A stretch of 20,970 bases of DNA from Porticoccaceae bacterium UBA4026 (GCA_002382445.1 DGAQ01000056.1:1-20970), one strand, 5' to 3'; counted from the first letter of the stretch, positions 7,774 through 15,805 are shown. Program-made: numbers and translations. Notes: generated from the letters alone by a model not told the origin.

Positions 7774-8571
7774 TTAGTCTAGCTCAAAAAATTCTAATGC
7801 GGTCGCAGTAGTCATTTTACTAATAACCTCTTCAGATTCCTCTCTATGTTCAGAAATACACCTAACGATATACTCTAAAAAGGCGGGCTCATTCCGTCGA
7901 TTTTTCGGCAATGGAGTCATGTTTCTTGGCAGTAAATAGGGGGCATCTGTCTCTACCATCAACCGATTTAATGGGATATTTTTTATTATTTTTTGTAACT
8001 CTAAACCGCGCCGCTCGTCGCAGACCCAGCCCGTAATGCCAATATAGAGATCTAAATCTAAATAACTAAAAAGCGTCTTTTTATCACCGGTAAAGCAGTG
8101 AATAACGGCGTTGGAGATTGACTCGCGATGGTGCGTTAAGATGTCTAATTGGCGTTTGGCGGCATCGCGCTCATGCAGAAATAATGGCATTTGTAGTTCT
8201 GTGGACAGCTCAAGTTGTGCTTCAAAAGCCACTTCTTGCTCTTTTGGTGTTGATAAGTTGCGATTAAAGTCCAGACCAGTCTCTCCAATAGCGACCACGG
8301 CTGAGTGACTTGCTAGCTCTTTAATGCTGCGATAAGAAGCAGTATCCCATGAGTTCGCTTCGTGGGGATGAATACCTGCTGTGGCATAAAGCATGTTAGG
8401 GAATTGAGATTGGTATTCCTCGCAAAGCGCAACGGCGGCTCGGCTCTCGCTAATAGAAGTACCCGTTAGGATGATCTTTTCGACACCAGCTGATAGAGCC
8501 CGAGTCAAGACATCGGTTATACGGTTTTTAAATTGTTGATTAGAAAGATTAACACCAATATCAATTAGCAT
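7774..8571 (-). CDS. tatD: TatD metal-dependent DNase
   Basis: A 265-residue TIM-barrel hydrolase of the TatD family, a metal-dependent 3'-5' exonuclease acting on single-stranded DNA and RNA and linked to oxidative DNA damage repair and DNA fragmentation. The N-terminus IDIGVNL matches TatD more closely than the paralogues YcfH or YjjV. Conserved blocks in order are AGIHPHE, IGETGLDFNRN, LFLHERDA, VIHCFTG and VETDAPYLLP, covering the metal-binding His, Glu and Asp residues. It is not next to tatABC. The start has only a weak GAG nine bases upstream. Length is normal for the family. Confidence 0.93.
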   Translation of the reverse strand: MLIDIGVNLSNQQFKNRITDVLTRALSAGVEKIILTGTSISESRAAVALCEEYQSQFPNMLYATAGIHPHEANSWDTASYRSIKELASHSAVVAIGETGLDFNRNLSTPKEQEVAFEAQLELSTELQMPLFLHERDAAKRQLDILTHHRESISNAVIHCFTGDKKTLFSYLDLDLYIGITGWVCDERRGLELQKIIKNIPLNRLMVETDAPYLLPRNMTPLPKNRRNEPAFLEYIVRCISEHREESEEVISKMTTATALEFFELD

Positions 8572-8740
8572 CAGTTACGACTCATATTTAGAGGCACCGT
8601 ATTGTAAATAATTTGAAGGCACGCCAGTGACTTGTTTTTTTTGTGATAGCAGTGGAGCTATCGAAAGACTCAAGCAGCCAATTGTAATTTTTATATCCCG
8701 AACCTATCAAGCATTTTCTAACTTGCCGGATTGGTTGAAG

Positions 8741-9277
8741 TTATTTTTTTATCTTTACCCAAAAAAATTGTGCAAGAAAATAGATCATTGCAGATAATAA
8801 GGCCATTACAGCGGCAAATATTGTCGGCAATACCGCACCAAAAGTTAAACTCATACTAAGAATAAACCCCAGTACAAACTCTTCTCTATAAACTCTAATA
8901 AATATTGCTATCAGCAGTAGGCTGGGAAACAGTACTGAAGAAACTTCTTCATAGCCATTTAGGAAAGAAATTGAAAGTACGGTGCCATAAATAAGTGAAA
9001 GAACAAAGCCAACAAATATTCGTTTCGATAACACAGAGGCTTGAGAATGCGGCGCTTTTAATATGCGTTTCTGAAGGCGTGCTAGTGCTATCCATGATAA
9101 TGCGGGGAGTACCATCCCACCCCACCAATTAGAAATCGTAGGTAAATCGGCATTATTTAACAAATGGTGACGTGGAACGCCATCGTGCAAGTTTTGCCAA
9201 ATAAGTAGTACCCAAATTGTAAATGTAATAAAAGCTACAAAATATATTTTTATTTGTGAAATTTTTTTTTCATTCAT
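8741..9277 (-). CDS. Hypothetical four-helix membrane protein
   Basis: A 178-residue protein with about four to five hydrophobic segments (roughly 12-27, 50-68, 87-107, 112-127 and 133-172) and a basic C-terminus. The segment after the first helix, HDGVPRHHLLNNADLPTISN, together with the WWGG that follows, is the most distinctive stretch; I have the impression of similar proteins in Bacteroidetes and other gammaproteobacteria, but no function is known to me. AGGGA lies 7 bases before the ATG. Gene and flanks are visibly richer in A and T than topA or lexA, so recent acquisition is possible. It stands alone between tatD and the GFA gene. Confidence 0.7.
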   Translation of the reverse strand: MNEKKISQIKIYFVAFITFTIWVLLIWQNLHDGVPRHHLLNNADLPTISNWWGGMVLPALSWIALARLQKRILKAPHSQASVLSKRIFVGFVLSLIYGTVLSISFLNGYEEVSSVLFPSLLLIAIFIRVYREEFVLGFILSMSLTFGAVLPTIFAAVMALLSAMIYFLAQFFWVKIKK

Positions 9278-9462
9278 ACGTTAATCCCTTTTTATACTAA
9301 TTAATTCCGCTAAACGCATAGATAATTCGTATCTATAGATAATGTCACCTGTGGAGTCTCCTTCATTTAGAAAATAGGGAGTTAGTGGTCAATATTTCAT
9401 AAACGAGCATATAAAATATTGTTTTTGAACGTAGTTTTCTTATTTTTAACCGACGGTTTGAG

Positions 9463-9894
9463 CTATATTTTGGCCGGTGCTACAGGCATAGTAGCAAAGT
9501 CTTTAACCTCTGGACTTACTGGCGTAGAAGGAAGCCGGCTGTTCGCCCATACATTGCATTGAGGTTGAAACCATTCCGCATCGTCCATGGAGCCTACTTT
9601 GATATGTATACGGTCTGGTTTGGCGCTGTTAGTGCCAAACAGTTGGCTGCCGCAGTTCGAGCAAAAATGCTTGGTCATAGTAGCGCCAGAATCGGCGCTG
9701 TGGCTAAAAGTTTGTGTTTCACCTTGCACGCTAAGGCTTTCAGTAGGCACAAACACCAGGGCTGAAAATGCAGAACCGCCATTTTTTCGGCAATCTTGGC
9801 AGTGGCAGTGCGCCTGAAACAAAGGGGCTGCAACGGCTTTATAGCGTATCTGGCCACATAAGCAGCTGCCGCTAATTCTCTGTGTATTGGGCAT
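9463..9894 (-). CDS. GFA / CENP-V family zinc protein
   Basis: A 143-residue member of the glutathione-dependent formaldehyde-activating enzyme (GFA, PF04828) fold family. Zinc-binding cysteines are in CLCGQIRY (about 11), CHCQDCRKNGGSAF (about 31) and HFCSNCGSQLFG (about 75). Most family members are not proven Gfa enzymes and their substrates are unknown, so formaldehyde detoxification should not be assumed. AAGAGA lies 8 bases upstream of the ATG. It is a single-gene unit with a 185-base gap to the membrane protein downstream and a long gap upstream. Confidence 0.88.
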   Translation of the reverse strand: MPNTQRISGSCLCGQIRYKAVAAPLFQAHCHCQDCRKNGGSAFSALVFVPTESLSVQGETQTFSHSADSGATMTKHFCSNCGSQLFGTNSAKPDRIHIKVGSMDDAEWFQPQCNVWANSRLPSTPVSPEVKDFATMPVAPAKI

Positions 9895-10320
9895 AAAATG
9901 GGTCTCTTGTTCATTTGAATAATGGCGGCAGATTCCATTAACTATTTGTTTAAAAAGTACTCTACAAAATTTATCGTCAAAGTCTTCACTGAAGTCACTA
10001 TTAAGTGCGGTCCTGTAAGAAAACGTTTTATCTGACGGTTGCAGTCTAACCTACACTTTATCCTGCAACGGATTGAGCGAAAGATCAAGGGTATGTGTTG
10101 TGGGGTTGCGCTAACATATACTGTCCATCAGAGATTGATGCTCTATCCCAAGACATTGTTATGGTGTTGGGCGACACTTCTGGCATAGCTCATTTTTGGG
10201 CGCGCAGCTATATCCCTAAAGAATCGTTGATCAGGTGCTAGGCAGTGCGATGAGCGTTTAACTCGAGCATTCAAGAGGAAAGCGTTTGTTCTGCGAGTTA
10301 AACGCTATGGAAGGTAGCCT
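9895..10320. other. Long intergenic gap without recognisable gene
   Basis: These 426 bases lie between the ends of the GFA and universal stress protein genes. I found no ORF with a start, ribosome site and recognisable protein. A plus-strand frame from about 10078 to the TAG at 10238-10240 is open for about 50 codons but resembles no family I know. The one clear structure is the 13-bp inverted repeat at 10253-10306. Confidence 0.5.
10253..10306. repeat. Perfect 13-bp inverted repeat with 28-base loop
   Basis: The arms AGCGTTTAACTCG (10253-10265) and CGAGTTAAACGCT (10294-10306) are perfectly complementary. It lies 14 bases beyond the stop of the universal stress gene, so it may stabilise or end that transcript, although no T run follows on either strand. 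The arms contain GTTTAAC and GTTAAAC, which fit the integron attC core patterns RYYYAAC and GTTRRRY. The 48-base distance is short for attC and no integrase is present. Confidence 0.75.
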
Positions 10321-10755
10321 TTAAGCCTTTATTCTTACTGCTAGCACATCACATTGAGCGCCATGAAGTACGGAGTTGCTGGTAGATCCAAATATTAATG
10401 AAAAGCCATGTCTACCATGGCTGCCGACAACGATTAATTCAATATTTTCGGCCTTAGCCATGCTGTGCATTTCCTGAGCAGGATGCCCCAAAATGACATG
10501 CTGGTTCTCCGGCGAAACATCCAGCTCGGCACCTAGTTTTGATAGGCGCTGAGTAGCTTGGTCTGTTAGCTGAGTCTGCACATCCGATAGGTCTACGGGT
10601 ATGTCTCCCCCGTATGTAAAAGCCAAAGGCTCAAGAATATGGCAAATAGATATTTTAGTATCGGCGTTAGAGAAGAGAAATTTTACTCGATCTACCACTT
10701 GCTGAGATTCTGGTGCCAAATCTAATCCGACCAATATATGTTTGTAGGACGACAT
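10321..10755 (-). CDS. Universal stress protein, UspA family
   Basis: A single-domain 144-residue universal stress protein. The N-terminus YKHILVGLDLAPES matches UspA closely, and the C-terminal GSHGRHGFSLIFGSTSNSVL has the G-2X-G-9X-G(S/T) nucleotide-binding pattern of the ATP-binding Usp subgroup. Such proteins accumulate in growth arrest and stress. The ATG at 10755 is preferred, with AGAGGG 9 bases upstream; an in-frame ATG at 10815 would add 20 unrelated residues. It is divergent from the small membrane-anchored gene at 10852. A large inverted repeat lies just past its stop. Confidence 0.9.
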   Translation of the reverse strand: MSSYKHILVGLDLAPESQQVVDRVKFLFSNADTKISICHILEPLAFTYGGDIPVDLSDVQTQLTDQATQRLSKLGAELDVSPENQHVILGHPAQEMHSMAKAENIELIVVGSHGRHGFSLIFGSTSNSVLHGAQCDVLAVRIKA

Positions 10756-10851
10756 AGTGGTGTACCCTCTAGGTTGTTTGCTTGTAGTATTGAATACTCT
10801 GGCTTTTAAAAGCAATAACTTTTCACGATATCATTCTAAGAGTAGTCGTTA

Positions 10852-11337
10852 ATGACATGGTTGTTAATTATATTTGGTATTGCAGTGGTCTTATCCCCCT
10901 TAATGTGGTTCAAACAATCGCCCTACCAAAAGAGAGTGGCCGATCTGCGGGGTAGTGCGGCAACAATAAACCTTTTAGTCAGCCTGCAGCGCAGACCTGA
11001 TGCGCGGGAAGCGGAGTCTGCTTTGGAGGCTGTTTGTTACAAAATGCGCTGGAAAGCTTCAGATCACCAAAGAAATTGGGTGATTCATCGCTTTAGTCGA
11101 CGAGGCTGGGAATCGCCTTGGGCGGGTTGGCACTGGGTGCAAAATGAGGCTGATGTAAGTTGGCATGGAATATTGCTGGAGTTGTTGCCTGAACTCCCGT
11201 CAGGAGTGGTTGCAATCATTGCTACGAAGGCAGACGTTGGGGCTATTTGGGACGAGCGGGGGAGTCATGATGATCTGGTAAAAATTGCCGAAACTTTAGG
11301 TAAATTAAAACATCATATTGAAAATATTTCGCATTGA
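10852..11337 (+). CDS. Hypothetical protein with N-terminal membrane anchor, upstream of topA
   Basis: A 161-residue protein with a hydrophobic N-terminal helix (residues 3-20) followed by a basic stretch and a soluble, tryptophan-rich domain (about 60-150, including WVIHRFSRRGWESPWAGWHW). I do not recognise a named family. A conserved hypothetical gene also sits next to topA in pseudomonads (PA3012 position), so this is probably the equivalent, judged by place only. AAGAG lies 9 bases before the ATG. It ends 127 bases before topA, so co-transcription is possible but not shown. Confidence 0.75.
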   Translation: MTWLLIIFGIAVVLSPLMWFKQSPYQKRVADLRGSAATINLLVSLQRRPDAREAESALEAVCYKMRWKASDHQRNWVIHRFSRRGWESPWAGWHWVQNEADVSWHGILLELLPELPSGVVAIIATKADVGAIWDERGSHDDLVKIAETLGKLKHHIENISH

Positions 11338-11464
11338 AGCTTGACCAAAGGGCGGTAGAACAAGTATATATGCGAACCTTGGGCACGTCGTAAACGTGTT
11401 GCGTAGTCATAACGAGCATCTTTGCCAGTATGAATTGATGCCGTAATAAGGAAACTTTTCCCCT

Positions 11465-14134
11465 ATGGGCAAATCTTTAGTCATTGTAGAATCACCAGCC
11501 AAAGCCAAAACAATTAATCGTTATTTGGGCGATGATTTTATTGTTAAATCTAGTGTAGGTCATATTAGAGACTTGCCTACTGGCGCCAATAGAGTGCCTA
11601 GCGATCCTAAAGAGCGTGCTAAGCAAGCGGCGTTGACCCGCAAAATGTCCCCGGAAGATAAGGTCTTATATCGAGAGAGAAAAGCAAAATCCCAACTCAC
11701 TAATAGTATGGGTATTGATCCTGAAAATAACTGGAAGGCAGATTATGCGATCCTCCCTGGTAAGGAAAAAGTTGTAGCAGAACTTAAAAAGCTAGCAAAA
11801 AACGCTGATACTGTCTATCTTGCGACGGATATGGATAGAGAGGGTGAGGCGATTGCATGGCATCTAACCGAGGTAATCGGGGGCGATGAGAGTCGTTATA
11901 AGCGAGTTGTCTTTAATGAAATAACCAAAAAAGCTATACGCAAGGCGTTCGAGGCGCCAGGCGAACTTAATAAAGATCGGGTTGATGCTCAGCAAGCAAG
12001 ACGGTTTTTAGACCGTGTTGTAGGGTTTATGGTTTCTCCTTTGTTATGGGAGAAAGTGGGGCGTGGGTTATCCGCGGGTAGAGTGCAGTCTGTCGCTTTA
12101 AAAATGATCGTTGAACGTGAGCGCGAGATTCGTGCTTTTATTCCGGAAGAATACTGGACCGTTCAAGCTGATTTAGAGGGGCGGCCTAGTTCAGACGTTG
12201 ATCCGGATGATATTAAAATTCGTTTTGATGTAAAGCGGCATCAAGGTAAGCCATTTCGTCCGACTGATAAGGTCGAGACTGACACCTCCCTAGACGCGTT
12301 GAGAAAAGCGGATTACGCCGTTATTAAAAGAGAAGATAAACCCACAAAATCAAAGCCTTCAGCGCCATTTATTACCTCGACATTACAGCAGGCGGCCAGT
12401 ACTAGGCTTGGTTTTGGCGTCAAGAGAACCATGATGATGGCCCAGCGTTTATACGAAGCTGGTTACATTACCTATATGCGTACAGACTCGACCAATCTGA
12501 GTGAAGATGCGGTGATGACCTGTCGTGATTATATTAAATTGCGTCACGGGACCAAGTATCTACCGGATACTGCGATTAGGTATAGCAGTAAATCGGGCGC
12601 TCAAGAGGCACACGAAGCGATTCGCCCTTCCAATGTCGATATAGCTCCGGGCGGTCTCAACGAAATGGAAGTCGACGCTCGAAGACTCTATCAGTTGATA
12701 TGGCAGCAATTTGTTGCATGCCAAATGACTAATGCAGAATTTACCTCAACAACGATTACTGTCCTTGCGGGAGAGTATGAGCTTACCGCCAAAGGTAGGG
12801 TTACACTATTTGATGGTTATCTGGCGGTCATGCCAGCCAGTCGAAAAAGTGATGATGATATTGAACTTCCTGATCTGCAAAAAGGCGATCAGATGCGTAT
12901 GCTGGCATTAATTCCGCAGCAACACTTTACAAAGCCGACAGCTCGATTTTCTGAAGCTGCATTGGTAAGAGAGCTAGAAAAGCGGGGGATAGGAAGGCCT
13001 TCAACCTACGCATCAATTATTTCTACCATCCAAGATCGTGGTTATGTCAGGATCGAAAACAAACGAATATTCGCCGAAAAAATTGGCGATATTGTGGCTG
13101 ACCGTTTGTCAGAGAGTTTTACTGATTTGATGGACTACGGTTTTACAGCGTCTATGGAGGAGCAGCTCGACGAGGTCGCTGACGGGAAACTGAATTGGAA
13201 GAGCTTACTTAATCGCTTTTATAAGGATTTCAGTAAAAAAGTTATGTTGGCTAAGGACTCTGAAGGAGGTATGAGGCCCAATACACCCTCTCAGACGGAC
13301 ATAGCCTGTAAACTTTGCGAACAGCCTATGATGATTCGAACCGCAGGGACAGGAGTTTTCCTTGGTTGCTCTGGTTATGCTCTGCCGCCTAAGGAACGCT
13401 GTAAGCAAACGGTTAATCTTACCGCGGGTGATGAAGCGGTTAATATTGAAGAGGATGATGAGGCTGAATCAAAGTCCTTACTCCACAAGCATCGATGTAA
13501 ACGCTGTAACACGTCTATGGACAGTTACCTGATTGATGAGTCGCGTAAGTTACATGTGTGTGGCAACAATCCAGATTGCGTTGGCCATGAAATTGAGATT
13601 GGCCAATACGTGATAAAGGGGTATGAAGGGCCAGTGCTTGACTGTGATAAATGCGGTAGTGAGATGCAGCTTAAAAACGGTCGATTTGGTAAATACTTTG
13701 GTTGTACCGGCGAAAAGTCTCAAGGAGAGCCGTGCAAAAATACGCGCAAGTTACTGCGTAGTGGAGAAGCCGCGCCACCAAAGGTCGATCCCATCGCCAT
13801 GCCGGACCTTCGCTGCCTTAAAGTGGACGATTATTATGTTTTGCGTGATGGTGCGTCGGGTATATTCCTAGCGGCTAGCCAATTTCCGCGGAATAGAGAA
13901 ACTAGAGCTCCAACTGTCAATGAATTCGTTTCCGTAAAAGATAAGGTTGACCCTAAACTCCAGTATCTATTGGCTGCACCTGCATCTGATGCTGAGGGTA
14001 ATGAAACGGTGATTCGGTTCGATAGAAAAAGCAAAGAACAATATGTACGTAGTGAAATTGATGGTAAACCCTCGGGATGGAGTGCTAGGTATGTGCGAGG
14101 CAAGTGGGTAGCTAGTCAGAAGGGTGAAAGCTGA
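11465..14134 (+). CDS. topA: DNA topoisomerase I
   Basis: Type IA topoisomerase, 889 residues, which relaxes negative supercoils through a 5'-phosphotyrosine intermediate. The TOPRIM domain starts at SLVIVESPAKAKTINRYLG and includes the acidic DMDREGEA motif. The catalytic tyrosine is Y337 in GYITYMRTDST. Three C-terminal Cys4 zinc-binding modules start near C615, C678 and C727, separated by an acidic linker, and a basic tail follows. Length is slightly above the E. coli enzyme (865). AAGGA lies 12 bases before the ATG, a rather long spacing. The neighbours are the usual ones in this group: a small conserved gene and lexA. Confidence 0.97.
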   Translation: MGKSLVIVESPAKAKTINRYLGDDFIVKSSVGHIRDLPTGANRVPSDPKERAKQAALTRKMSPEDKVLYRERKAKSQLTNSMGIDPENNWKADYAILPGKEKVVAELKKLAKNADTVYLATDMDREGEAIAWHLTEVIGGDESRYKRVVFNEITKKAIRKAFEAPGELNKDRVDAQQARRFLDRVVGFMVSPLLWEKVGRGLSAGRVQSVALKMIVEREREIRAFIPEEYWTVQADLEGRPSSDVDPDDIKIRFDVKRHQGKPFRPTDKVETDTSLDALRKADYAVIKREDKPTKSKPSAPFITSTLQQAASTRLGFGVKRTMMMAQRLYEAGYITYMRTDSTNLSEDAVMTCRDYIKLRHGTKYLPDTAIRYSSKSGAQEAHEAIRPSNVDIAPGGLNEMEVDARRLYQLIWQQFVACQMTNAEFTSTTITVLAGEYELTAKGRVTLFDGYLAVMPASRKSDDDIELPDLQKGDQMRMLALIPQQHFTKPTARFSEAALVRELEKRGIGRPSTYASIISTIQDRGYVRIENKRIFAEKIGDIVADRLSESFTDLMDYGFTASMEEQLDEVADGKLNWKSLLNRFYKDFSKKVMLAKDSEGGMRPNTPSQTDIACKLCEQPMMIRTAGTGVFLGCSGYALPPKERCKQTVNLTAGDEAVNIEEDDEAESKSLLHKHRCKRCNTSMDSYLIDESRKLHVCGNNPDCVGHEIEIGQYVIKGYEGPVLDCDKCGSEMQLKNGRFGKYFGCTGEKSQGEPCKNTRKLLRSGEAAPPKVDPIAMPDLRCLKVDDYYVLRDGASGIFLAASQFPRNRETRAPTVNEFVSVKDKVDPKLQYLLAAPASDAEGNETVIRFDRKSKEQYVRSEIDGKPSGWSARYVRGKWVASQKGES

Positions 14135-14206
14135 TTTATGGTTGTTTTTCGTATCGATTGATTTGAGTCATTTGATAGGTCACCTCTACTTGATATTTTG
14201 GCGAGG

Positions 14207-14236
14207 TTTAATAGTACGCTAGGTTGCTGTTATAAT
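14207..14236 (+). promoter_or_regulatory. Candidate promoter of the 81-aa gene
   Basis: A perfect -10 hexamer TATAAT lies at 14231-14236, 25 bases before the GTG start at 14262. The best -35, TTTAAT at 14207-14212, is weak and 18 bases away. The small gene may therefore have its own transcript instead of reading through from topA. Confidence 0.35.
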
Positions 14237-14261
14237 GCGGTAGATTATAGGGAGTTATAAG

Positions 14262-14507
14262 GTGGCTTTTACAGAATACGAACTAGTAATACTTGATGAT
14301 GGCGAGGTTGCCCTGCAGCGCTCTGGATCCGATGAGCCACTGGTTCGCATAAGTTTTTCAGATTCAGTTTTAGAATACCTTGATGGAAAACATATCGATG
14401 TTGCTAAAAGCATGATGGACGCGGGCATTCAAACAGTCTTTAAAATTAACGAAGATCGAACGCCTACTTCCGTTGAAAGAGGTGAAAAGCATCAAATCCT
14501 GCATTAA
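14262..14507 (+). CDS. Small conserved hypothetical protein between topA and lexA
   Basis: An 81-residue acidic soluble protein starting with GTG, supported by AGGGAG 7 bases upstream. It has no membrane segment or metal motif. The first half looks like a small beta/alpha fold (YELVILDDGEVALQRS, then LVRISFSD) and the tail is polar. Pseudomonads also carry small uncharacterised genes in the topA-lexA interval, so this is probably a syntenic equivalent. Its stop lies 15 bases from the convergent lexA stop. No function can be read from the sequence. Confidence 0.7.
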   Translation: MAFTEYELVILDDGEVALQRSGSDEPLVRISFSDSVLEYLDGKHIDVAKSMMDAGIQTVFKINEDRTPTSVERGEKHQILH

Positions 14508-14522
14508 TTTTTAGTTTTTAAT

Positions 14523-15128
14523 TTAAAGCGATACTCTCACTACGCCAACAGCTAACCCTTCAATGGCAAATTCTTGAGCTCTTAAGTCAACTAATATAGG
14601 CGAGTATTCACGGTTCTCTGGCAGCAGATGAATTTCATATTTACTTCTTGTTCTTTTTAGTCTTTTTACGGTGACTTCTCCGTCGACTCTGGCGACAATA
14701 ATTTGCTGATTGTCAGCCGTTGGTTGCTGATGCACAGCCAGTAGGTCTCCGTCCATTATTCCGACGTCAACCATACTTTGGCCCTGCACTCGCAGAAAGT
14801 AATCGGCACTAGGGTGAAAGGTACTGGAGGGGACTTCCTGGTAGTCTTCAATATGCTGCTCAGCCATTATAGGCTCACCAGCCGCGACTCTGCCAATGAT
14901 TGGAATACCAGAGAATGGCTCAACAATTCTGATGCCACGTGAGGCTCCCGGAATCATCTCTATTACCCCTTTTCGAGCCAGTGCTCTTAGATGATCTTCG
15001 GCGGCATTTGGAGACCGAAATCCCAATGTTCGAGCGATTTCAGCTCTTGTTGGGGGGTAGCCAGTCTCATCAAGGCTATCGCGAATCAAGTCGAGTATCT
15101 GCTGTTGTCTCGCTGTTAGTCGTTCCAT
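14523..15128 (-). CDS. lexA: LexA repressor, SOS regulator
   Basis: Repressor of the SOS DNA-damage regulon, 201 residues. The N-terminal winged helix-turn-helix (1-65) includes GYPPTRAEIARTLGF. The self-cleavage site is the Ala-Gly in RVAAGEP. The catalytic Ser is in QGQSMVD and the Lys in GEVTVKRLKR, so RecA-stimulated self-cleavage should be intact. GGAG lies 8 bases before the ATG. An SOS box overlaps its -10 element, so it represses itself. The usual pseudomonad neighbour sulA is absent here. Confidence 0.97.
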   Translation of the reverse strand: MERLTARQQQILDLIRDSLDETGYPPTRAEIARTLGFRSPNAAEDHLRALARKGVIEMIPGASRGIRIVEPFSGIPIIGRVAAGEPIMAEQHIEDYQEVPSSTFHPSADYFLRVQGQSMVDVGIMDGDLLAVHQQPTADNQQIIVARVDGEVTVKRLKRTRSKYEIHLLPENREYSPILVDLRAQEFAIEGLAVGVVRVSL

Positions 15129-15152
15129 AATGTATTCTCCAGGCTTGCTTAA

Positions 15153-15168
15153 CTGTGATTATATACAG
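15153..15168. promoter_or_regulatory. LexA (SOS) box
   Basis: CTGT at 15153-15156 and ACAG at 15165-15168 with eight AT-rich bases between them give the gammaproteobacterial consensus CTGT-N8-ACAG. It starts 25 bases upstream of the lexA ATG and covers the -10 hexamer, so LexA binding should block its own promoter. Confidence 0.92.
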
Positions 15169-15185
15169 TATTGCGCAATTAGCAA
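15158..15185 (-). promoter_or_regulatory. lexA promoter
   Basis: On the minus strand, TTGCTA (15185-15180) and a perfect TATAAT (15163-15158) are separated by 16 bases. The -10 lies inside the SOS box. Position and spacing fit a sigma70 promoter repressed by LexA. Confidence 0.75.
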
Positions 15186-15249
15186 GTCGCTGCTAGAGCA
15201 GTAGAAAGGTACCACTGGTTTTTCGGTTTAGTGTCTTGATGAAACTGGG

Positions 15250-15381
15250 CTACAGGTCATCCCAACCAAATGCAGTATCGGGCTTTACTTTAGAGGGGCT
15301 GGTATTTACCCCGGCAAGTACCGTAATGTGGTCACAGAAGGTGCGCTCCTGGTCTGTTAATAAAGATAATTCCCAGCGTTA
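15250..15381 (-). pseudogene. In-frame extension of the DUF6763-like gene beyond the double stop
   Basis: Directly after the tandem TAA TAA the same frame reads on, beginning RWELSLLTDQERTFCDH and ending AFGWDDL before a TAG at 15252-15250. It has no ATG, GTG or TTG, so it cannot be an independent gene with a normal start. The acidic end with a WDDL tail looks like the true C-terminus of a soluble protein. It may be the severed second half of the upstream gene; a chance open frame of about 42 codons cannot be excluded. Confidence 0.35.
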
Positions 15382-15567
15382 TTAAGGGCTGTGACTCCAG
15401 GTCGTGTGCAGCGCATTCCATGAGACCAAATCTAGTTCATCGATCGCAGCGTTCTCGTATTGAATGCTAGTGACGGAGGAATATTCATCGACCGCGATAA
15501 TTTCAATGAATTGATTAGTTGCCATATCCCTATACCATTGTCCAACAGATGGTATTTGGATAGCCAT
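15382..15567 (-). CDS. DUF6763-like small protein, possibly truncated
   Basis: A 61-residue acidic protein with VGQWYRDMATNQFIEIIAVD, then SIQYENAAIDELDLVSW. This pattern (GxWY, FEVVAxDE, VQYxDGxxEExDLxxW) recalls the small uncharacterised gammaproteobacterial family I know as DUF6763; the assignment is from memory. Those proteins are usually longer, about 90-110 residues. Here the frame ends in two consecutive TAA codons (15384-15382 and 15381-15379) and then stays open in the same frame for about 42 more codons. AAGGA lies 8 bases before the ATG. It is transcribed towards lexA and is divergent from the aldo/keto reductase gene. The function is unknown. Confidence 0.65.
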   Translation of the reverse strand: MAIQIPSVGQWYRDMATNQFIEIIAVDEYSSVTSIQYENAAIDELDLVSWNALHTTWSHSP

Positions 15568-15753
15568 AATCCTGTTCCTTTTTATAGTTGGTGTTCTAAA
15601 ATAACACTAGCCGGCGCCTGTTGCAGGGTTCAGATTTTTTCGGTGATGTGCCACTTGCAGGTAAAAGTAAACGTGTTTTGTAGTTATTTTTTTGGGCAGA
15701 ATTTCAGTAACAGGGTAAAATATCTGCGAGGAATATGTAAATAATAAATTGGT

Positions 15754-15797
15754 TTAAATAGCTTGGCATTAGACATTGTGTAAAGCATTTATTTGGG
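15754..15797 (+). repeat. 44-bp direct repeat, copy A (leader of aldo/keto reductase)
   Basis: This segment matches copy B at 16835-16878 at 39 of 44 positions, offset by 1081 bases. All five differences are transitions. It ends with the GGG of the ribosome site of the aldo/keto reductase gene. The two copies therefore supply equivalent leaders to two neighbouring genes. Confidence 0.85.
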
Positions 15798-15805
15798 GAT
15801 TTGAT

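Noticed and set aside
8645..8662. GATAGC/GCTATC hairpin beside a T run as a terminator
   Set aside because: The T run lies before the stem on the plus strand, which gives an A run after the stem on the minus strand, so it does not form an intrinsic terminator in either direction.
9675..9938. 87-codon minus-strand frame overlapping the GFA gene
   Set aside because: It is an alternative frame of the same strand; the GFA frame has all zinc cysteines and a ribosome site, while this one has no family features.
10078..10240. Open plus-strand stretch in the gap before the stress-protein gene, ending IPKESLIRC
   Set aside because: About 50 codons without a convincing start or ribosome site and without resemblance to a known protein.
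10253..10306. A functional integron gene cassette site
   Set aside because: Spacing is shorter than known attC sites, the L boxes are missing and no integrase or cassette genes are present, so it is kept only as a repeat and a low-certainty finding.
15460..15744. 94-codon plus-strand frame opposite and upstream of the DUF6763-like gene
   Set aside because: No ribosome site or protein-like composition; its first part is antisense to the minus-strand gene, which has a good start and family pattern.
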